Shown here: positions 38,460-48,776 of the stretch, in pieces
Position numbering within the stretch: the first letter of the stretch is position 1
How the letters are laid out: each line of letters begins with the position of its first letter
Source: an uncultured Chitinophagaceae bacterium
GTDB taxonomy: Bacteria > Bacteroidota > Bacteroidia > Chitinophagales > Chitinophagaceae
Assembly: GCA_903895845.1 (NCBI GenBank)
Contig: CAITVK010000109.1
Span: 25,080 to 89,079, forward strand
DNA length: 64,000 bases
Reading direction: 5' to 3'
The notes under the pieces: generated by a model
What the model saw: only the letters and a program-made list of their open reading frames with translations
Told to the model about the DNA's origin: nothing
Database searches by the model: none
Program-made: the position numbers and the translations under genes

Positions 38460-39077
38460 TTATCGTACATATTGTTCTATTGGAAGCCTGTTTGTAATGC
38501 TTCTTGCCAAAGTCATCTCATCTGCATATTCCAATTCCCCTCCGAAGGAAATCCCTCTGGCAATGGTTGTTACCTTACAATTGGTCTGTCCCAGTTTTCG
38601 CTGTATATAATAGATGGTAGTATCGCCCTGAATATTTGGGTTCAATGCAAACAGCAACTCCTTGGTCTCCTCTTCCTTTACCCGGCTGATAAGGGTCTCT
38701 ATGTTTAGCTGATCAGGTCCTACCCCATCCAATGGAGAGATAATTCCGCCCAACACATGATAAGTACCATTGTATTGTTGCGTACTTTCTATAGCTATTA
38801 CGTCTCTTATATTTTCCACCACACAAATCAGCTGCTGATTCCTTCCGGTGGTATTACTGCAAATACTGCATACTTGTGTATCACTAATATTACTACAACG
38901 CTTACAAAACTGCACCTCCTTTCTCATCTTAGAAATCGTTTCCCCAAAGTGCGAAACTTCATCTACTTCTTGTTTCAATAGGTGTAATACCAGCCTCAAA
39001 GCAGTCTTCTTACCTATACCGGGCAACTTGGCAAATTCTGCCACTGCATTCTCTAATAACTGGGACGGTAACTGCAT
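38460..39077 (-). CDS. recR: Recombination mediator protein RecR
   Basis: LPGIGKKTALRLVLHLL...FCKRCSNISDTQVCSIC...LICVVENIRDVIAIE. Confidence 0.95.
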   Translation of the reverse strand: MQLPSQLLENAVAEFAKLPGIGKKTALRLVLHLLKQEVDEVSHFGETISKMRKEVQFCKRCSNISDTQVCSICSNTTGRNQQLICVVENIRDVIAIESTQQYNGTYHVLGGIISPLDGVGPDQLNIETLISRVKEEETKELLFALNPNIQGDTTIYYIQRKLGQTNCKVTTIARGISFGGELEYADEMTLARSITNRLPIEQYVR

Positions 39078-39385
39078 AGCTTATAAATGCTGCAAATATT
39101 GCGCTTTTTGTCCATCCTTCAACACTGTGTGTCAACCATTCTGTACACCACTTTCAATCTTTCAGTTTCTCAATGTTTAAGTCCCTGAATCTGTCAGCAG
39201 TTCCCGGCAAAAACTACTGCTTTACAATTCAAATTTTTATACTTAATCACCTTCTACGCAGACCTCTAAAACCCATTAATCATACTACTACAAGCCCCAA
39301 GAATGTAGCTAAATAGAGTTCATCACCTCCTCTACAATACCCCGATTTGGCTTGAGTGACCTTTGAATTAACAAAAAAGAAGGTC

Positions 39386-40420
39386 ATGAAACACTTAATA
39401 ATTCTCCTCTCAATCGCAGTTTTAAGCTTAACAAAAGTAGGTGCCCAATACAATGCTTTACCATTTGGCGTATCTCTTTGCGGTGCAGAATTTGGCACAG
39501 AAAACTTGCCTGGAACTTATGGTGTTAACTATATCTATCCCGACAAAACAGAAATCAAGTACTTCGCAAAAAAAGGGGTTACCGTAATGCAAATGCCTTT
39601 CCGTTGGGAAAGAATCCAAAAAACAATCGGTGGCCCATTAGACATCACTGAACTTTCTTACATGAAGAGATTCCTTAGCGATTGCGCTGCTTCTGGCGTA
39701 ATGGTAGTTTTAAACATGCACAATTTCGCTCGCTACAAAATGAACAATGTAGAATACATCATCGGTAGCCAAGAAGTTCCTGTTGCTGCTTTCAAAGATT
39801 TCTGGAAGAAAATGGCTTTCGCTTTAAGAAGCTTCGATAACATCTACGCTTTAGACATTATGAACGAACCGCACGATATGGGTCAATACTCTTGGTTCAA
39901 TGCCGCTCAAGAAGCAATCAAAGGCATCAGAGAAATGAACAAAGACATATATGTAATGGTAGAAGGAGAAAGCTACTCTAACGCTGCTACCTGGGATGTA
40001 AACAACGACCAACTAAAATATTTGAAAGATCCTGCCGATAACATCATCTACAATGCACATTGCTATTTTGATAATGACTACTCTGGCACTTATGCAAAAA
40101 GCTACGACGAAAGCAACATCAACCCTCAAACTGGTGTAAATTATGTAGCCCCTTTTGTTAACTGGTTGAAAGCAAATGGTAAAAAAGGTTTTGTTGGAGA
40201 ATTTGGTGTTCCAAAAAATGATGGCCGTTGGTTGGTTGTTTTAGATAACTTCCTTCACTATCTTACTACAAACGGCATCAGCGGTTCTTATTGGGCAGCA
40301 GGTCCTTGGTGGAAAAACTATCCACTTTCTTTGCACCCAGTTGCTGGTAACGACCAACCTCAAATGGGCGTTTATGCAAAATACCTACAAGGAACTGGCG
40401 CAGTAGCAAGTGCTAACTAA
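39386..40420 (+). CDS. Secreted glycoside hydrolase family 5 (cellulase-like)
   Basis: Signal peptide; MPFRWERIQ, VVLNMHNFARYK, YALDIMNEPHDM, VGEFGVP. Confidence 0.88.
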   Translation: MKHLIILLSIAVLSLTKVGAQYNALPFGVSLCGAEFGTENLPGTYGVNYIYPDKTEIKYFAKKGVTVMQMPFRWERIQKTIGGPLDITELSYMKRFLSDCAASGVMVVLNMHNFARYKMNNVEYIIGSQEVPVAAFKDFWKKMAFALRSFDNIYALDIMNEPHDMGQYSWFNAAQEAIKGIREMNKDIYVMVEGESYSNAATWDVNNDQLKYLKDPADNIIYNAHCYFDNDYSGTYAKSYDESNINPQTGVNYVAPFVNWLKANGKKGFVGEFGVPKNDGRWLVVLDNFLHYLTTNGISGSYWAAGPWWKNYPLSLHPVAGNDQPQMGVYAKYLQGTGAVASAN

Positions 40421-40566
40421 TTTTGAGCAAATACTGGGCACAAAAGATAAATTCTTGTCTTTTTATAAGTATTTTGATATTGAGGGCTTACAAAGTCTTT
40501 TTTGGAGTGATAAAAGAGTGATTCATGTTGGCAATTATCAAGATTTTATTTGATGGTTGTTATGCC

Positions 40567-40599
40567 AAGGAAGGCTTCGCTCGAAGCGAAGCCTTCCTT
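40567..40599. terminator. Perfect 15-bp hairpin, probable terminator
   Basis: AAGGAAGGCTTCGCT-CGA-AGCGAAGCCTTCCTT. Confidence 0.7.
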
Positions 40600-40733
40600 T
40601 CATGGAGATTTACTAATAATATAGAGGTGATAATATATATTTGTAAAGAGACAAATTAAATAACCATTGTGTTGAATGTTGGGGTAGGTTGTAGAATTGC
40701 GTTGATGGAAACACACGTAAAGACAAAAAGTAT

Positions 40734-41396
40734 ATGAGGCCGCTAATTTTTTTAATTATTATTTTCATTTCTTGTGCGCCCTACACTACTACTTATAGTG
40801 GAAATGATTCTATAAAGCATAGTAATGATGAAATGGAATTATTTAAAAATGAGTACTCTAAGTATGACTTGAAAGATGTAGATACAATATTGGATGTTGG
40901 AAGTGGGAATGGTTATTTCGATGCAGAACTATTTCGATTTTATCCAAAAACATTTTTTATTCTAGAGGATACCTATATTGGATATAAGAAGGAAAATAGA
41001 AGTTTTATTTTAGTTAACGGCAAACCTGTATATTTTAAAAACAATAGTAAATTCGTAGGTGGTAAAGATGATTCAATACCTTTACCCTCTGCTTCATACA
41101 AATTAATTTTATGTCGTAAGTCTGTACACGAGTTTAAAAATCCGGCAAAGATGGTGAATGAACTTAGAAGGGTGTTAGCAGATGATGGGATATTAATAAT
41201 TGAAGACTTAATACCTAAGTTTTCAGGGGAAATAGATCCTTATTGTAAAATGAGACATTTGTCAAAAGAAGAACTATTAAGTTTATTTCCTAAAAAAGAT
41301 TTTAAATTAATTTCTAGTGATACAACGACATATCCAATAAAGAAAAAAGAACACTATAATTGCAACATAATAAAATTTAAAAAGAATATTAGCTAG
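40734..41396 (+). CDS. Class I SAM-dependent methyltransferase domain protein with lipoprotein-like signal
   Basis: MRPLIFLIIIFISCAP N-terminus; VDTILDVGSGNGYFDAELF (motif I), LRRVLADDGILIIEDLIP. Confidence 0.75.
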   Translation: MRPLIFLIIIFISCAPYTTTYSGNDSIKHSNDEMELFKNEYSKYDLKDVDTILDVGSGNGYFDAELFRFYPKTFFILEDTYIGYKKENRSFILVNGKPVYFKNNSKFVGGKDDSIPLPSASYKLILCRKSVHEFKNPAKMVNELRRVLADDGILIIEDLIPKFSGEIDPYCKMRHLSKEELLSLFPKKDFKLISSDTTTYPIKKKEHYNCNIIKFKKNIS

Positions 41397-41500
41397 TCAA
41401 GGTATTTTAATGCTGTTTGTAGATATTAAGCTAACCCATCCCATACTTCCCTATAAAAGAAACCTCCCTATTCATCGCGCATTGGTTATTTTTGTTCACT

Positions 41501-42289
41501 ATGGGATTACAGATAATACCAGTAACGTTGTTGGAGGAATATTCCAAGCAAGTGCCCAACACTTTGCAAGCCCATTTTGATGCATTAAAAGATGCGGAAA
41601 TTTCCACCGATTCCTTTAGCTTCTATACATCGGTTGCTTCTGTTTTTTCTAGTAAGATAGAAGGGGAGGAGATAGAATTGGATAGCTATGTGAAGTATAA
41701 AAGGTTTGGTATCGAGTTTTTGCCAGACTATACCAAGAAGATTGATGACTTATACAACGCTTATTCCTTTGCCAAAACGCATCCATTAAATAAGGAGAAT
41801 ATTGCCGAAATACACAAGATATTGGGCAAGCATATTGTTGCAGTGGGTCAACAGGACAAACTGCGTAACAAGAATATGTATGTGTCGTCCCCCGATGGCA
41901 AGATTGAATATGTGGCGGCAACACCGTTTCAATTGGAAGTGGAAATGGAGAAGTTATATAATGACATCGCCCAACTATTGCAGCAGCCATTATCCATTTG
42001 TGAAACATTCTTTTTTGCTTCGCTGATACATCTGGTATTTGTAAAGATTCATCCTTGGAATGATGGAAATGGAAGAACAGGTAGGCTATTGGAGAAATGG
42101 TTTTTGGCAGAGAAACTTGGCGAGAAAGCATGGTTTGTTAAGAGCGAAAAATATTATTATCAACACCACCAAACTTACTATACAAATCTTAGAGGGCTGG
42201 GATTAGAGTATCCTGAATTGGATTATACCAAGGCATTGCCTTTTCTGTTGATGCTTCCCAATTCTTTAATGATTAGTGAAGAAAGCTGA
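41501..42289 (+). CDS. Fic/DOC family protein with N-terminal inhibitory helix
   Basis: Fic motif HPWNDGNGRTGRLLEKW; inhibitory-like SSKIEGEE. Confidence 0.92.
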   Translation: MGLQIIPVTLLEEYSKQVPNTLQAHFDALKDAEISTDSFSFYTSVASVFSSKIEGEEIELDSYVKYKRFGIEFLPDYTKKIDDLYNAYSFAKTHPLNKENIAEIHKILGKHIVAVGQQDKLRNKNMYVSSPDGKIEYVAATPFQLEVEMEKLYNDIAQLLQQPLSICETFFFASLIHLVFVKIHPWNDGNGRTGRLLEKWFLAEKLGEKAWFVKSEKYYYQHHQTYYTNLRGLGLEYPELDYTKALPFLLMLPNSLMISEES

Positions 42290-42298
42290 GGAAATAAA

Positions 42299-42322
42299 AA
42301 ACCCTTGACGAATCAAGGGTTT
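42299..42322 (-). terminator. Rho-independent terminator for tRNA-Pro (minus strand)
   Basis: AAACCCTTGA-CGAA-TCAAGGGTTT; T-run on minus strand. Confidence 0.7.
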
Positions 42323-42339
42323 AAGAGGGATTTTTTAGT

Positions 42340-42413
42340 CGGGACGACTGGATTCGAACCAGCGACCTCACGCCCCCCAGACGTGTACGCTAACCGGACT
42401 GCGCTACGTCCCG
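42340..42413 (-). tRNA. tRNA-Pro (GGG)
   Basis: Minus strand CGGGACGTAGCGCAGTCCGGTTAGCGTACACGTCTGGGGGGCGTGAGGTCGCTGGTTCGAATCCAGTCGTCCCG. Confidence 0.93.
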
Positions 42414-42488
42414 AACACTTAAAGGATTGCAAATATAAGGTGACGTATCCTTTTTACATTTATCTTGCACCTAAATTGAGAAACGTAG

Positions 42489-43751
42489 ATGAAACTTTTA
42501 ATTAAAAAAGTACTGATTGCTGATAAAAAATCGCCTTTTTCCGGATTAACAAAAGACATATTGGTTATTGATGGAAAGATTAGTTTGATAAGCGATGAAA
42601 TTACTTCTCCAGCAGATGAAACAATAGAAACAGAGGGACTGATTATCTCTCAAGGATGGGTAGATGTTTTTACGGATTTCGCTGATCCCGGTTACGAATA
42701 CCGCGAAAGTTTAGAGTCGGGTGCGGCGGCGGCATTGGCGGGTGGTTTCTCTCACGTATTTGTATTGCCTAATACAAAACCAGCTATTCAAAACAAACCT
42801 CAGGTAAGTTATATCATCGAAAAAGCAAAACAATTACCTGTTGCAGTGTATCCAATCGGAGCTGTCTCAAAGAACTTGGAAGGAAAGGATCTGGCAGAGA
42901 TGTATGAGATGCAACAGGCTGGTGCCATCGCTTTCTCTGATGGAACACATCCTTTGCAGTCGTCGGGATTGCTATTAAAAGCACTACAATATATCATTGC
43001 TTTCGATGGAACAATTATTCAGGTTCCGGTTGATAAAAGCATTGGCGCTTTCGGATTGATGACCGAAGGAGTTGTTTCTACTCAGCTAGGCTTGCCGGGT
43101 AGTCCGGCATTGTCGGAGACACTAATTATTAAAAGAGATTTAGATTTATTAAGATATACCAATAGCAAACTACACATAACAGGTATTTCTACTGCCGAAA
43201 GTGTGGCATTGATTGCTGCTGCCAAAGCAGAAGGGCTATCGGTTTCGTGTAGCGTTACCCCTTATCATCTTTTCTTTTGCGATGAGGATATGGTGAGTTA
43301 TGATACCAACTTGAAAGTGACGCCACCACTAAGAAACAGGAAAGATATGTTGGCTTTGAGGGAAGCCGTAATTGATGGTACAGTAGATTGTATTACCTCA
43401 CATCACCTGCCACAGAACTGGGATAGCAAGACCTGTGAGTTTGAGTATGCTGCCCAAGGAATGATTGGTTTGCAGACAAGCTTTGCTGTTGTGAATAATC
43501 TTTTTAGTGATTTGTCTACTGATAGACTAGCAGATTTGTTTAGTAATAATGCCCGTGAACTCTTTAATATCCCTAGTAACAATATAGAGGTAGGTTCCGA
43601 AGCAGACTTCACATTGTTCACAAAAAATGGTAATCATGTGTTTACAAAAGCAGCCAATAAAAGTAAATCGGTCAATAGTGCCTTCTTTGATGTTCCTTTG
43701 GCGGGTAGCGTAGTAGGGGTTTATACAAAAGGAAAGTGGAATAAGAATTAA
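42489..43751 (+). CDS. Dihydroorotase / amidohydrolase (PyrC-like)
   Basis: Amidohydrolase layout; GWVDVFTDFADPGYEYRESLESGAAAALAGGFSHVFVLPNTKPAIQN...CSVTPYHLFFCDEDM. Confidence 0.85.
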   Translation: MKLLIKKVLIADKKSPFSGLTKDILVIDGKISLISDEITSPADETIETEGLIISQGWVDVFTDFADPGYEYRESLESGAAAALAGGFSHVFVLPNTKPAIQNKPQVSYIIEKAKQLPVAVYPIGAVSKNLEGKDLAEMYEMQQAGAIAFSDGTHPLQSSGLLLKALQYIIAFDGTIIQVPVDKSIGAFGLMTEGVVSTQLGLPGSPALSETLIIKRDLDLLRYTNSKLHITGISTAESVALIAAAKAEGLSVSCSVTPYHLFFCDEDMVSYDTNLKVTPPLRNRKDMLALREAVIDGTVDCITSHHLPQNWDSKTCEFEYAAQGMIGLQTSFAVVNNLFSDLSTDRLADLFSNNARELFNIPSNNIEVGSEADFTLFTKNGNHVFTKAANKSKSVNSAFFDVPLAGSVVGVYTKGKWNKN

Positions 43752-43815
43752 GTCGTAAGTCGTAAGGCATAAGTTGTAAGTAATAAGTCATAAGGCGAAA
43801 GTCATAAGTCAGAAT
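43752..43815. repeat. Heptanucleotide repeat tract (GTCGTAA-type)
   Basis: GTCGTAA GTCGTAA GGCATAA GTTGTAA GTAATAA GTCATAA GGCGAAA GTCATAA GTCAGAA. Confidence 0.92.
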
Positions 43816-43816
43816 A

Positions 43817-44332
43817 ATGGGAACAGAACAAAAGACACATATTAAAAAAGGGTTGATAATTGGATTGATATTGATTCTTTTCGATATAGCCCTACAGCTT
43901 ACGCACAACAAGTTTCAGCCTTGGGTAGCAAATACGAATATTGCGATACTATTGATAGGCGTTATAGTTTTGATGAATATACAGCCTCCAAAAACAGAGG
44001 GCAAGATAGTGTTTAGCAATTTGTTTGGGTATGGATTCAGGGTTTCTGTGGTGGCGGTTTGTGCTTTATTCATCTATAGTGTATTATCTGTCTATCTGGT
44101 TTTTCCTGATTATTTGACGGAATTATATAACCACAATCTAGTTGAAGCCCAGAAGCAACCCAATTTTGATGCTGCAAAAGTGGCTGCAAACAAGGATATG
44201 GCCATGAAAGTAATGCGTACCAGTTTGCTGTCGATGGTGGTTATGTTCAATCTGGCGATAGGCATCACAGGGGCATTGGTAGGTGCGGTGATTGCATTGT
44301 TGAGTGAATCATTTAGCAAAAAGAAAGTTTAA
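43817..44332 (+). CDS. DUF4199 family membrane protein
   Basis: 171 aa polytopic; typical position upstream of GT2 in Bacteroidota. Confidence 0.75.
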   Translation: MGTEQKTHIKKGLIIGLILILFDIALQLTHNKFQPWVANTNIAILLIGVIVLMNIQPPKTEGKIVFSNLFGYGFRVSVVAVCALFIYSVLSVYLVFPDYLTELYNHNLVEAQKQPNFDAAKVAANKDMAMKVMRTSLLSMVVMFNLAIGITGALVGAVIALLSESFSKKKV

Positions 44333-44350
44333 AATTTAAAGAAATCTTTG

Positions 44351-45292
44351 ATGGATATATCTATTGTAGTCCCTTTATTGAATGAAGAAGAGTCCCTTCC
44401 GGAATTGTGTGCTTGGATAGAGCGTGTGGTTACCACAAATGATTATACTTATGAGGTGATATTGGTGGATGATGGCAGTACTGATGATAGCTGGGAAGTG
44501 ATAAAGAAATTGTCGCTACAAAACAATAATATCAAAGGAATCAGGTTTCGACGCAACTATGGAAAGAGTGCTGCATTGAATGAAGGCTTTAAAGCTGCAA
44601 ATGGCAATGTGGTGATTACGATGGATGCGGATATGCAAGATAGCCCCGATGAGATACCCGAACTAAGAAAGATGATTCTGGAGGAGGGCTATGATCTGGT
44701 GAGTGGTTGGAAGCAAAAACGTTTTGACAATACTTTGACCAAGAATCTTCCTTCCAAGTTATTTAATGCCGCTGCAAGGGCAAGCTCTGGTATTAAGCTA
44801 AACGACTTTAATTGTGGATTGAAGGCCTACAAGAAAAAGGTGATAAAGAGTATAGAAGTCTTTGGAGAGATGCACCGCTACATTCCGGTATTAGCCAAGT
44901 GGGCAGGTTTCAGAAAGATAGGGGAGAAGGTGGTAGAACACCGGGCAAGAAAATATGGGACGACTAAGTTTGGTTGGGAGCGTTTTGTAAATGGATTCTT
45001 AGATCTTACCACGATCACTTTTTTGTATAAGTTTGGTAAGCGCCCCATGCACTTTTTTGGTTTGTATGGCACGCTATGCTTCTTGATAGGTTTTGGCGTA
45101 AGTCTTTATCTCAGCGTTAATAAACTGATGGATACAGCGTTTTCGCTTACCAATAAACCTGCTTTCTACATTGGGTTGGCAGTTATGATTATTGGGATAC
45201 AATTATTTTTAACCGGCTTCATTGCAGAACTAATTACTCGCAACAGTAGCGAAAGGAATAGTTATCTGATTGAGGAGAAGTTGGGGGTATAG
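44351..45292 (+). CDS. Glycosyltransferase family 2 (DPM/GtrB-like) with C-terminal TM pair
   Basis: SIVVPLLNEEESLPELCAWIE...VILVDDGSTDDSWEVI...VITMDADMQDSPDEIPEL. Confidence 0.92.
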   Translation: MDISIVVPLLNEEESLPELCAWIERVVTTNDYTYEVILVDDGSTDDSWEVIKKLSLQNNNIKGIRFRRNYGKSAALNEGFKAANGNVVITMDADMQDSPDEIPELRKMILEEGYDLVSGWKQKRFDNTLTKNLPSKLFNAAARASSGIKLNDFNCGLKAYKKKVIKSIEVFGEMHRYIPVLAKWAGFRKIGEKVVEHRARKYGTTKFGWERFVNGFLDLTTITFLYKFGKRPMHFFGLYGTLCFLIGFGVSLYLSVNKLMDTAFSLTNKPAFYIGLAVMIIGIQLFLTGFIAELITRNSSERNSYLIEEKLGV

Positions 45293-45412
45293 CCTGAAGG
45301 GTTTAATGTTATTTAAAAGGTTGCTCAAAACGGGCTATTCAATTTTGTACCTCTCCTGATGTAGTGTTTTCTTAAAAAAACTAAGGATTATTAGTTCTTT
45401 CTTTTGCTTTGC

Positions 45413-45967
45413 TTAAATGCCAAACATTCTTTTAAGGCTCATCCATAGTTTGGTTTTTTCTAATTTTACTTGCTCTGTATTACCCAGCATAACAGACAAG
45501 GTGGGGCATAAAATAAAAATACAATTATTAAATTCCTGTACTTGATAATGAGGGATAGTAAATGGCAAGCCAATCTCTTGGGTGTCTACATCGAAGGCAA
45601 TCAAGAATTTGGGTGTGGTAGCAGACTGTAAGGCTGCAAAGGTGACTGCACCCTGCGCTTGATTGATAATGGCTACATCGCCGATGTTGAGCTTGCAGGC
45701 CGCTAAAATATTTGTTAAGAATTGCAGCCATTCCTCTCTTAAATAAACCGCTTCGGTGTCCTTGACAAGGACGGTGATATTCTTTTTATTGTCTCCCAAG
45801 AATAACTTTTTGATTGGGGCAACAGTTACTTTTTCTGTTGTAGCAGGTGGGGGAGTAGTTGTTTTTTGAGGAACTGGCGACGCTTTTATATAGTCAGTGA
45901 TTACCAATGTTTCGCCAAATAAAGCGGGTAACAGAAAGTCGGGAAGCTGTATTTTATCGAGGCTCAT
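45413..45967 (-). CDS. Conserved hypothetical protein
   Basis: 184 aa, MSLDKIQLPDFLLPALFGETLVITDYIKASPVPQKTTTPPPATTEK. Confidence 0.6.
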   Translation of the reverse strand: MSLDKIQLPDFLLPALFGETLVITDYIKASPVPQKTTTPPPATTEKVTVAPIKKLFLGDNKKNITVLVKDTEAVYLREEWLQFLTNILAACKLNIGDVAIINQAQGAVTFAALQSATTPKFLIAFDVDTQEIGLPFTIPHYQVQEFNNCIFILCPTLSVMLGNTEQVKLEKTKLWMSLKRMFGI

Positions 45968-46035
45968 AATTATTTTACAATATTAGTGACAATTCTTTTT
46001 TCTTTTTTTAGTTAATTTGCAACAAATGAAATGAT

Positions 46036-47100
46036 ATGGTAGACGCGGTAAATATAAACGTAACGAAAACAGCGAGTAGCAAATTAAAAGATTTAGACTT
46101 TAGTAACCTGCCTTTTGGTAAATATTTTACCGACCATATGCTTGTGGCAACTTATGCCGACGGCGAATGGCAACATGTGGAGATAAAACCGTATCAATCC
46201 CTTCAATTGGAACCTTCTTTGGTGGCCATCCACTATGGACAATCTATTTTTGAAGGGATTAAAGCATATCGCTATGAAAATGGTGACGCATTCATTTTCC
46301 GTCCGCACGATAATTTCAAACGTTTCAATACTTCTGCTGAGCGGATGTGTATGCCTCATGTGCCCGAAGAGATTTTTATTGATGGAATGAAGCAACTGAT
46401 AGAACTAGATAAAGAATGGATTCCCACCGAAGCCGATCATTCATTATATATCAGGCCTTTTATGTTTTCTACCGATACTATTATTGGCGTAAAACCTTCC
46501 GAAACTTATCTGTTCATTATTATCTTAAGTCCTACCGGCCCTTATTATTCTGCCCCAATGCGGATAGTGGTTGAAGAAACCTACACCCGTGCAGCTCCAG
46601 GTGGTGTTGGCTTTGCTAAGAATGCGGGAAACTATGCCGCAAGTTTACTGGCCATGCAACTAGCCAAAAAACAAGGTTATGACCAAGTGTTGTGGACCGA
46701 TGCCTTTGAGCATAAATGGCTGCAAGAGGTAGGGACTATGAATGTAATGTTTATCATAAATAATACAGCCGTAACGCCCTCGTTGGACGAAGGAACGATC
46801 CTTGCAGGCGTAACTAGGGATACCGCCTTGACTGTCTTAAAAGAAATGGGACTCACTATTGAAGAAAGAAGGATAAGTATTGATGAGTTGATTGAAGCTT
46901 ACAATAATGGCAGCCTGAGAGAGGTATTTGGTACAGGAACTGCTGCAACTATTTCTCTGATACAAGAACTGAAATATAAGGATACCATACTGAAGTTTGA
47001 TTTGGGCAAGCTAACAGTTGCGCCCGAATTGAAGAATAGATTGGACAATATCAGAACAGGTGTTGCAGCGGATGCACATGGCTGGATGGAGCGCGTATAG
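46036..47100 (+). CDS. ilvE: Branched-chain amino acid aminotransferase
   Basis: IHYGQSIFEGIKAYRYENGDAFIFRPHDNFKRFNTSAERMCMP...GGVGFAKNAGNYAASLLAMQLAKKQGYDQVLWTD. Confidence 0.95.
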   Translation: MVDAVNINVTKTASSKLKDLDFSNLPFGKYFTDHMLVATYADGEWQHVEIKPYQSLQLEPSLVAIHYGQSIFEGIKAYRYENGDAFIFRPHDNFKRFNTSAERMCMPHVPEEIFIDGMKQLIELDKEWIPTEADHSLYIRPFMFSTDTIIGVKPSETYLFIIILSPTGPYYSAPMRIVVEETYTRAAPGGVGFAKNAGNYAASLLAMQLAKKQGYDQVLWTDAFEHKWLQEVGTMNVMFIINNTAVTPSLDEGTILAGVTRDTALTVLKEMGLTIEERRISIDELIEAYNNGSLREVFGTGTAATISLIQELKYKDTILKFDLGKLTVAPELKNRLDNIRTGVAADAHGWMERV

Positions 47101-47171
47101 ATAAAAATTCATTAATTAGTGGTCGCCTTGTGAGAGATTTTAGTTTTATTTTAAAATTAGTAGTTATTTTA

Positions 47172-47203
47172 TTTGGAAGTTCTACTCTACTCTCTTACTT
47201 TTG
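47172..47203 (+). promoter_or_regulatory. Bacteroidota-type sigma-A promoter upstream of rpsL
   Basis: TTTG - ~20 nt - TACTTTTG (TAnnTTTG). Confidence 0.6.
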
Positions 47204-47230
47204 CCGTCCGAAAAAAAATATAGGGTAAGA

Positions 47231-47611
47231 ATGCCTACAATACAACAATTAGTTAGAAAAGGTCGTGATATCATCAGGGCTAAAAGTAAGTCAAGAGCTT
47301 TGGATGCTTGTCCTCAGCGTCGTGGTGTTTGTACGAGAGTGTACACAACTACTCCTAAAAAGCCAAACTCTGCGTTACGTAAGGTAGCAAAGGTACGTTT
47401 GACTAATAAAATAGAAGTAATTGCCTACATTCCAGGTGAAGGTCACAATTTGCAGGAACACTCCATCGTTTTGATACGTGGTGGAAGGGTAAAAGATTTG
47501 CCAGGTGTACGTTATCATATCGTTCGTGGTAGCTTGGATACTGCGGGTGTAAAGGATCGTAAGAAGAGCCGTTCTAAGTATGGTACAAAGAAGGCTAAAG
47601 CGAAAAAATAA
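47231..47611 (+). CDS. rpsL: 30S ribosomal protein S12
   Basis: [59 protein letters not shown]. Confidence 0.98.
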   Translation: MPTIQQLVRKGRDIIRAKSKSRALDACPQRRGVCTRVYTTTPKKPNSALRKVAKVRLTNKIEVIAYIPGEGHNLQEHSIVLIRGGRVKDLPGVRYHIVRGSLDTAGVKDRKKSRSKYGTKKAKAKK

Positions 47612-47641
47612 TTTTAATTAAAAAGTTTATAATACTAAGTC

Positions 47642-48109
47642 ATGCGTAAAGCACAAGCTAAGAAATTACCTCTTGCACCAGATGGTAGGTTCAACGATAA
47701 GTTGGTTACCCGTTTTATCAATAATTTGATGTGGGACGGCAAGAAAAGTACCGCAATCACTATTTTTTATGATGCTGTAGATAAGGTAAGCAAAATAACT
47801 AATGAGGATGGATATGAAGTTTGGAAGAAAGCTCTTGCAAACATTACTCCTGCTGTAGAAGTAAGAAGCCGCAGAATTGGTGGATCTACTTTTCAGATTC
47901 CTACAGAAGTTCGTGCTGATAGAAAAACTTCTTTAAGCATCAAATGGATGATCCGTTACAGCCGTGAGCGTAATGGTCGTACAATGGCAGATAAATTGGC
48001 CAATGAAATTGTTGCTGCAAGCAAGGGTGAAGGTGCTTCTTTTAAAAAGAAAGAAGATATTCATCGTATGGCTGAAGCTAACAAAGCATTCGCTCACTTC
48101 AAGGTTTAA
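47642..48109 (+). CDS. rpsG: 30S ribosomal protein S7
   Basis: MRKAQAKKLPLAPDGRFNDKLVTRFINNLMWDGKKSTA...VEVRSRRIGGSTFQIP. Confidence 0.98.
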   Translation: MRKAQAKKLPLAPDGRFNDKLVTRFINNLMWDGKKSTAITIFYDAVDKVSKITNEDGYEVWKKALANITPAVEVRSRRIGGSTFQIPTEVRADRKTSLSIKWMIRYSRERNGRTMADKLANEIVAASKGEGASFKKKEDIHRMAEANKAFAHFKV

Positions 48110-48130
48110 TAAGTCTACTTTTTTATATAA

Positions 48131-48168
48131 AAGAGCGGCTACCAAATTGGTAGCCGCTCTTTTTTTTA
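48131..48168 (+). terminator. Rho-independent terminator downstream of rpsG
   Basis: AAGAGCGGCTACCAAATTGGTAGCCGCTCTTTTTTTT. Confidence 0.9.
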
Positions 48169-48249
48169 CTTTGTATTTTTTAATATAAAGGTTTCATAAC
48201 ACCCTTTCTTTTATATTTGGCTAGTTAAACAACGCTAAAAAATAAAAGT

Positions 48250-48774
48250 ATGACAGATCCTCGTTACCCCATTGGGAAATATGAAGCAAAAGAATTTAGT
48301 ATTGAACAGAAAGAAGAATGGTTAAATACAATAAAAAACCTTCCCGAATCATTAAATAAAGCAGTCGCAGGATTGTCGGAAGCACAACTGCAAACACCTT
48401 ACAGAGAGGGAGGTTGGACAGTTGTTCAATTGGTGCATCATATTGCAGATAGTCACATGAATGCTTATATCCGTTTTAAATTGGGGCTTACAGAAGAAAA
48501 TCCTACCATAAAACCTTACGAAGAAAAGGAATGGGCGTTATTGCCAGACAATGAAACGGTACCTATTTCGGTCTCATTAACTTTATTGCAAGCCCTACAT
48601 ACCCGTTGGTATGCAGCTATCAAAGACATAACAGCAGAACAGTTGCAAAGAACAGTCGTGCATCCCGAACATGGCAGACAAATGACACTTTGGTTTCTGT
48701 TGGGTATGTATGCTTGGCACAGTAAGCATCATGTGGCTCACATCACATCATTAAGAGAAAAAAATAACTGGTAA
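48250..48774 (+). CDS. DinB-superfamily YfiT/BstA-like putative metal-dependent hydrolase
   Basis: DPRYPIGKYEAKEFS...REGGWTVVQLVHHIADSHMNAYIRFKLGLTEE...YAWHSKHHVAHI. Confidence 0.88.
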   Translation: MTDPRYPIGKYEAKEFSIEQKEEWLNTIKNLPESLNKAVAGLSEAQLQTPYREGGWTVVQLVHHIADSHMNAYIRFKLGLTEENPTIKPYEEKEWALLPDNETVPISVSLTLLQALHTRWYAAIKDITAEQLQRTVVHPEHGRQMTLWFLLGMYAWHSKHHVAHITSLREKNNW

Positions 48775-48776
48775 TT

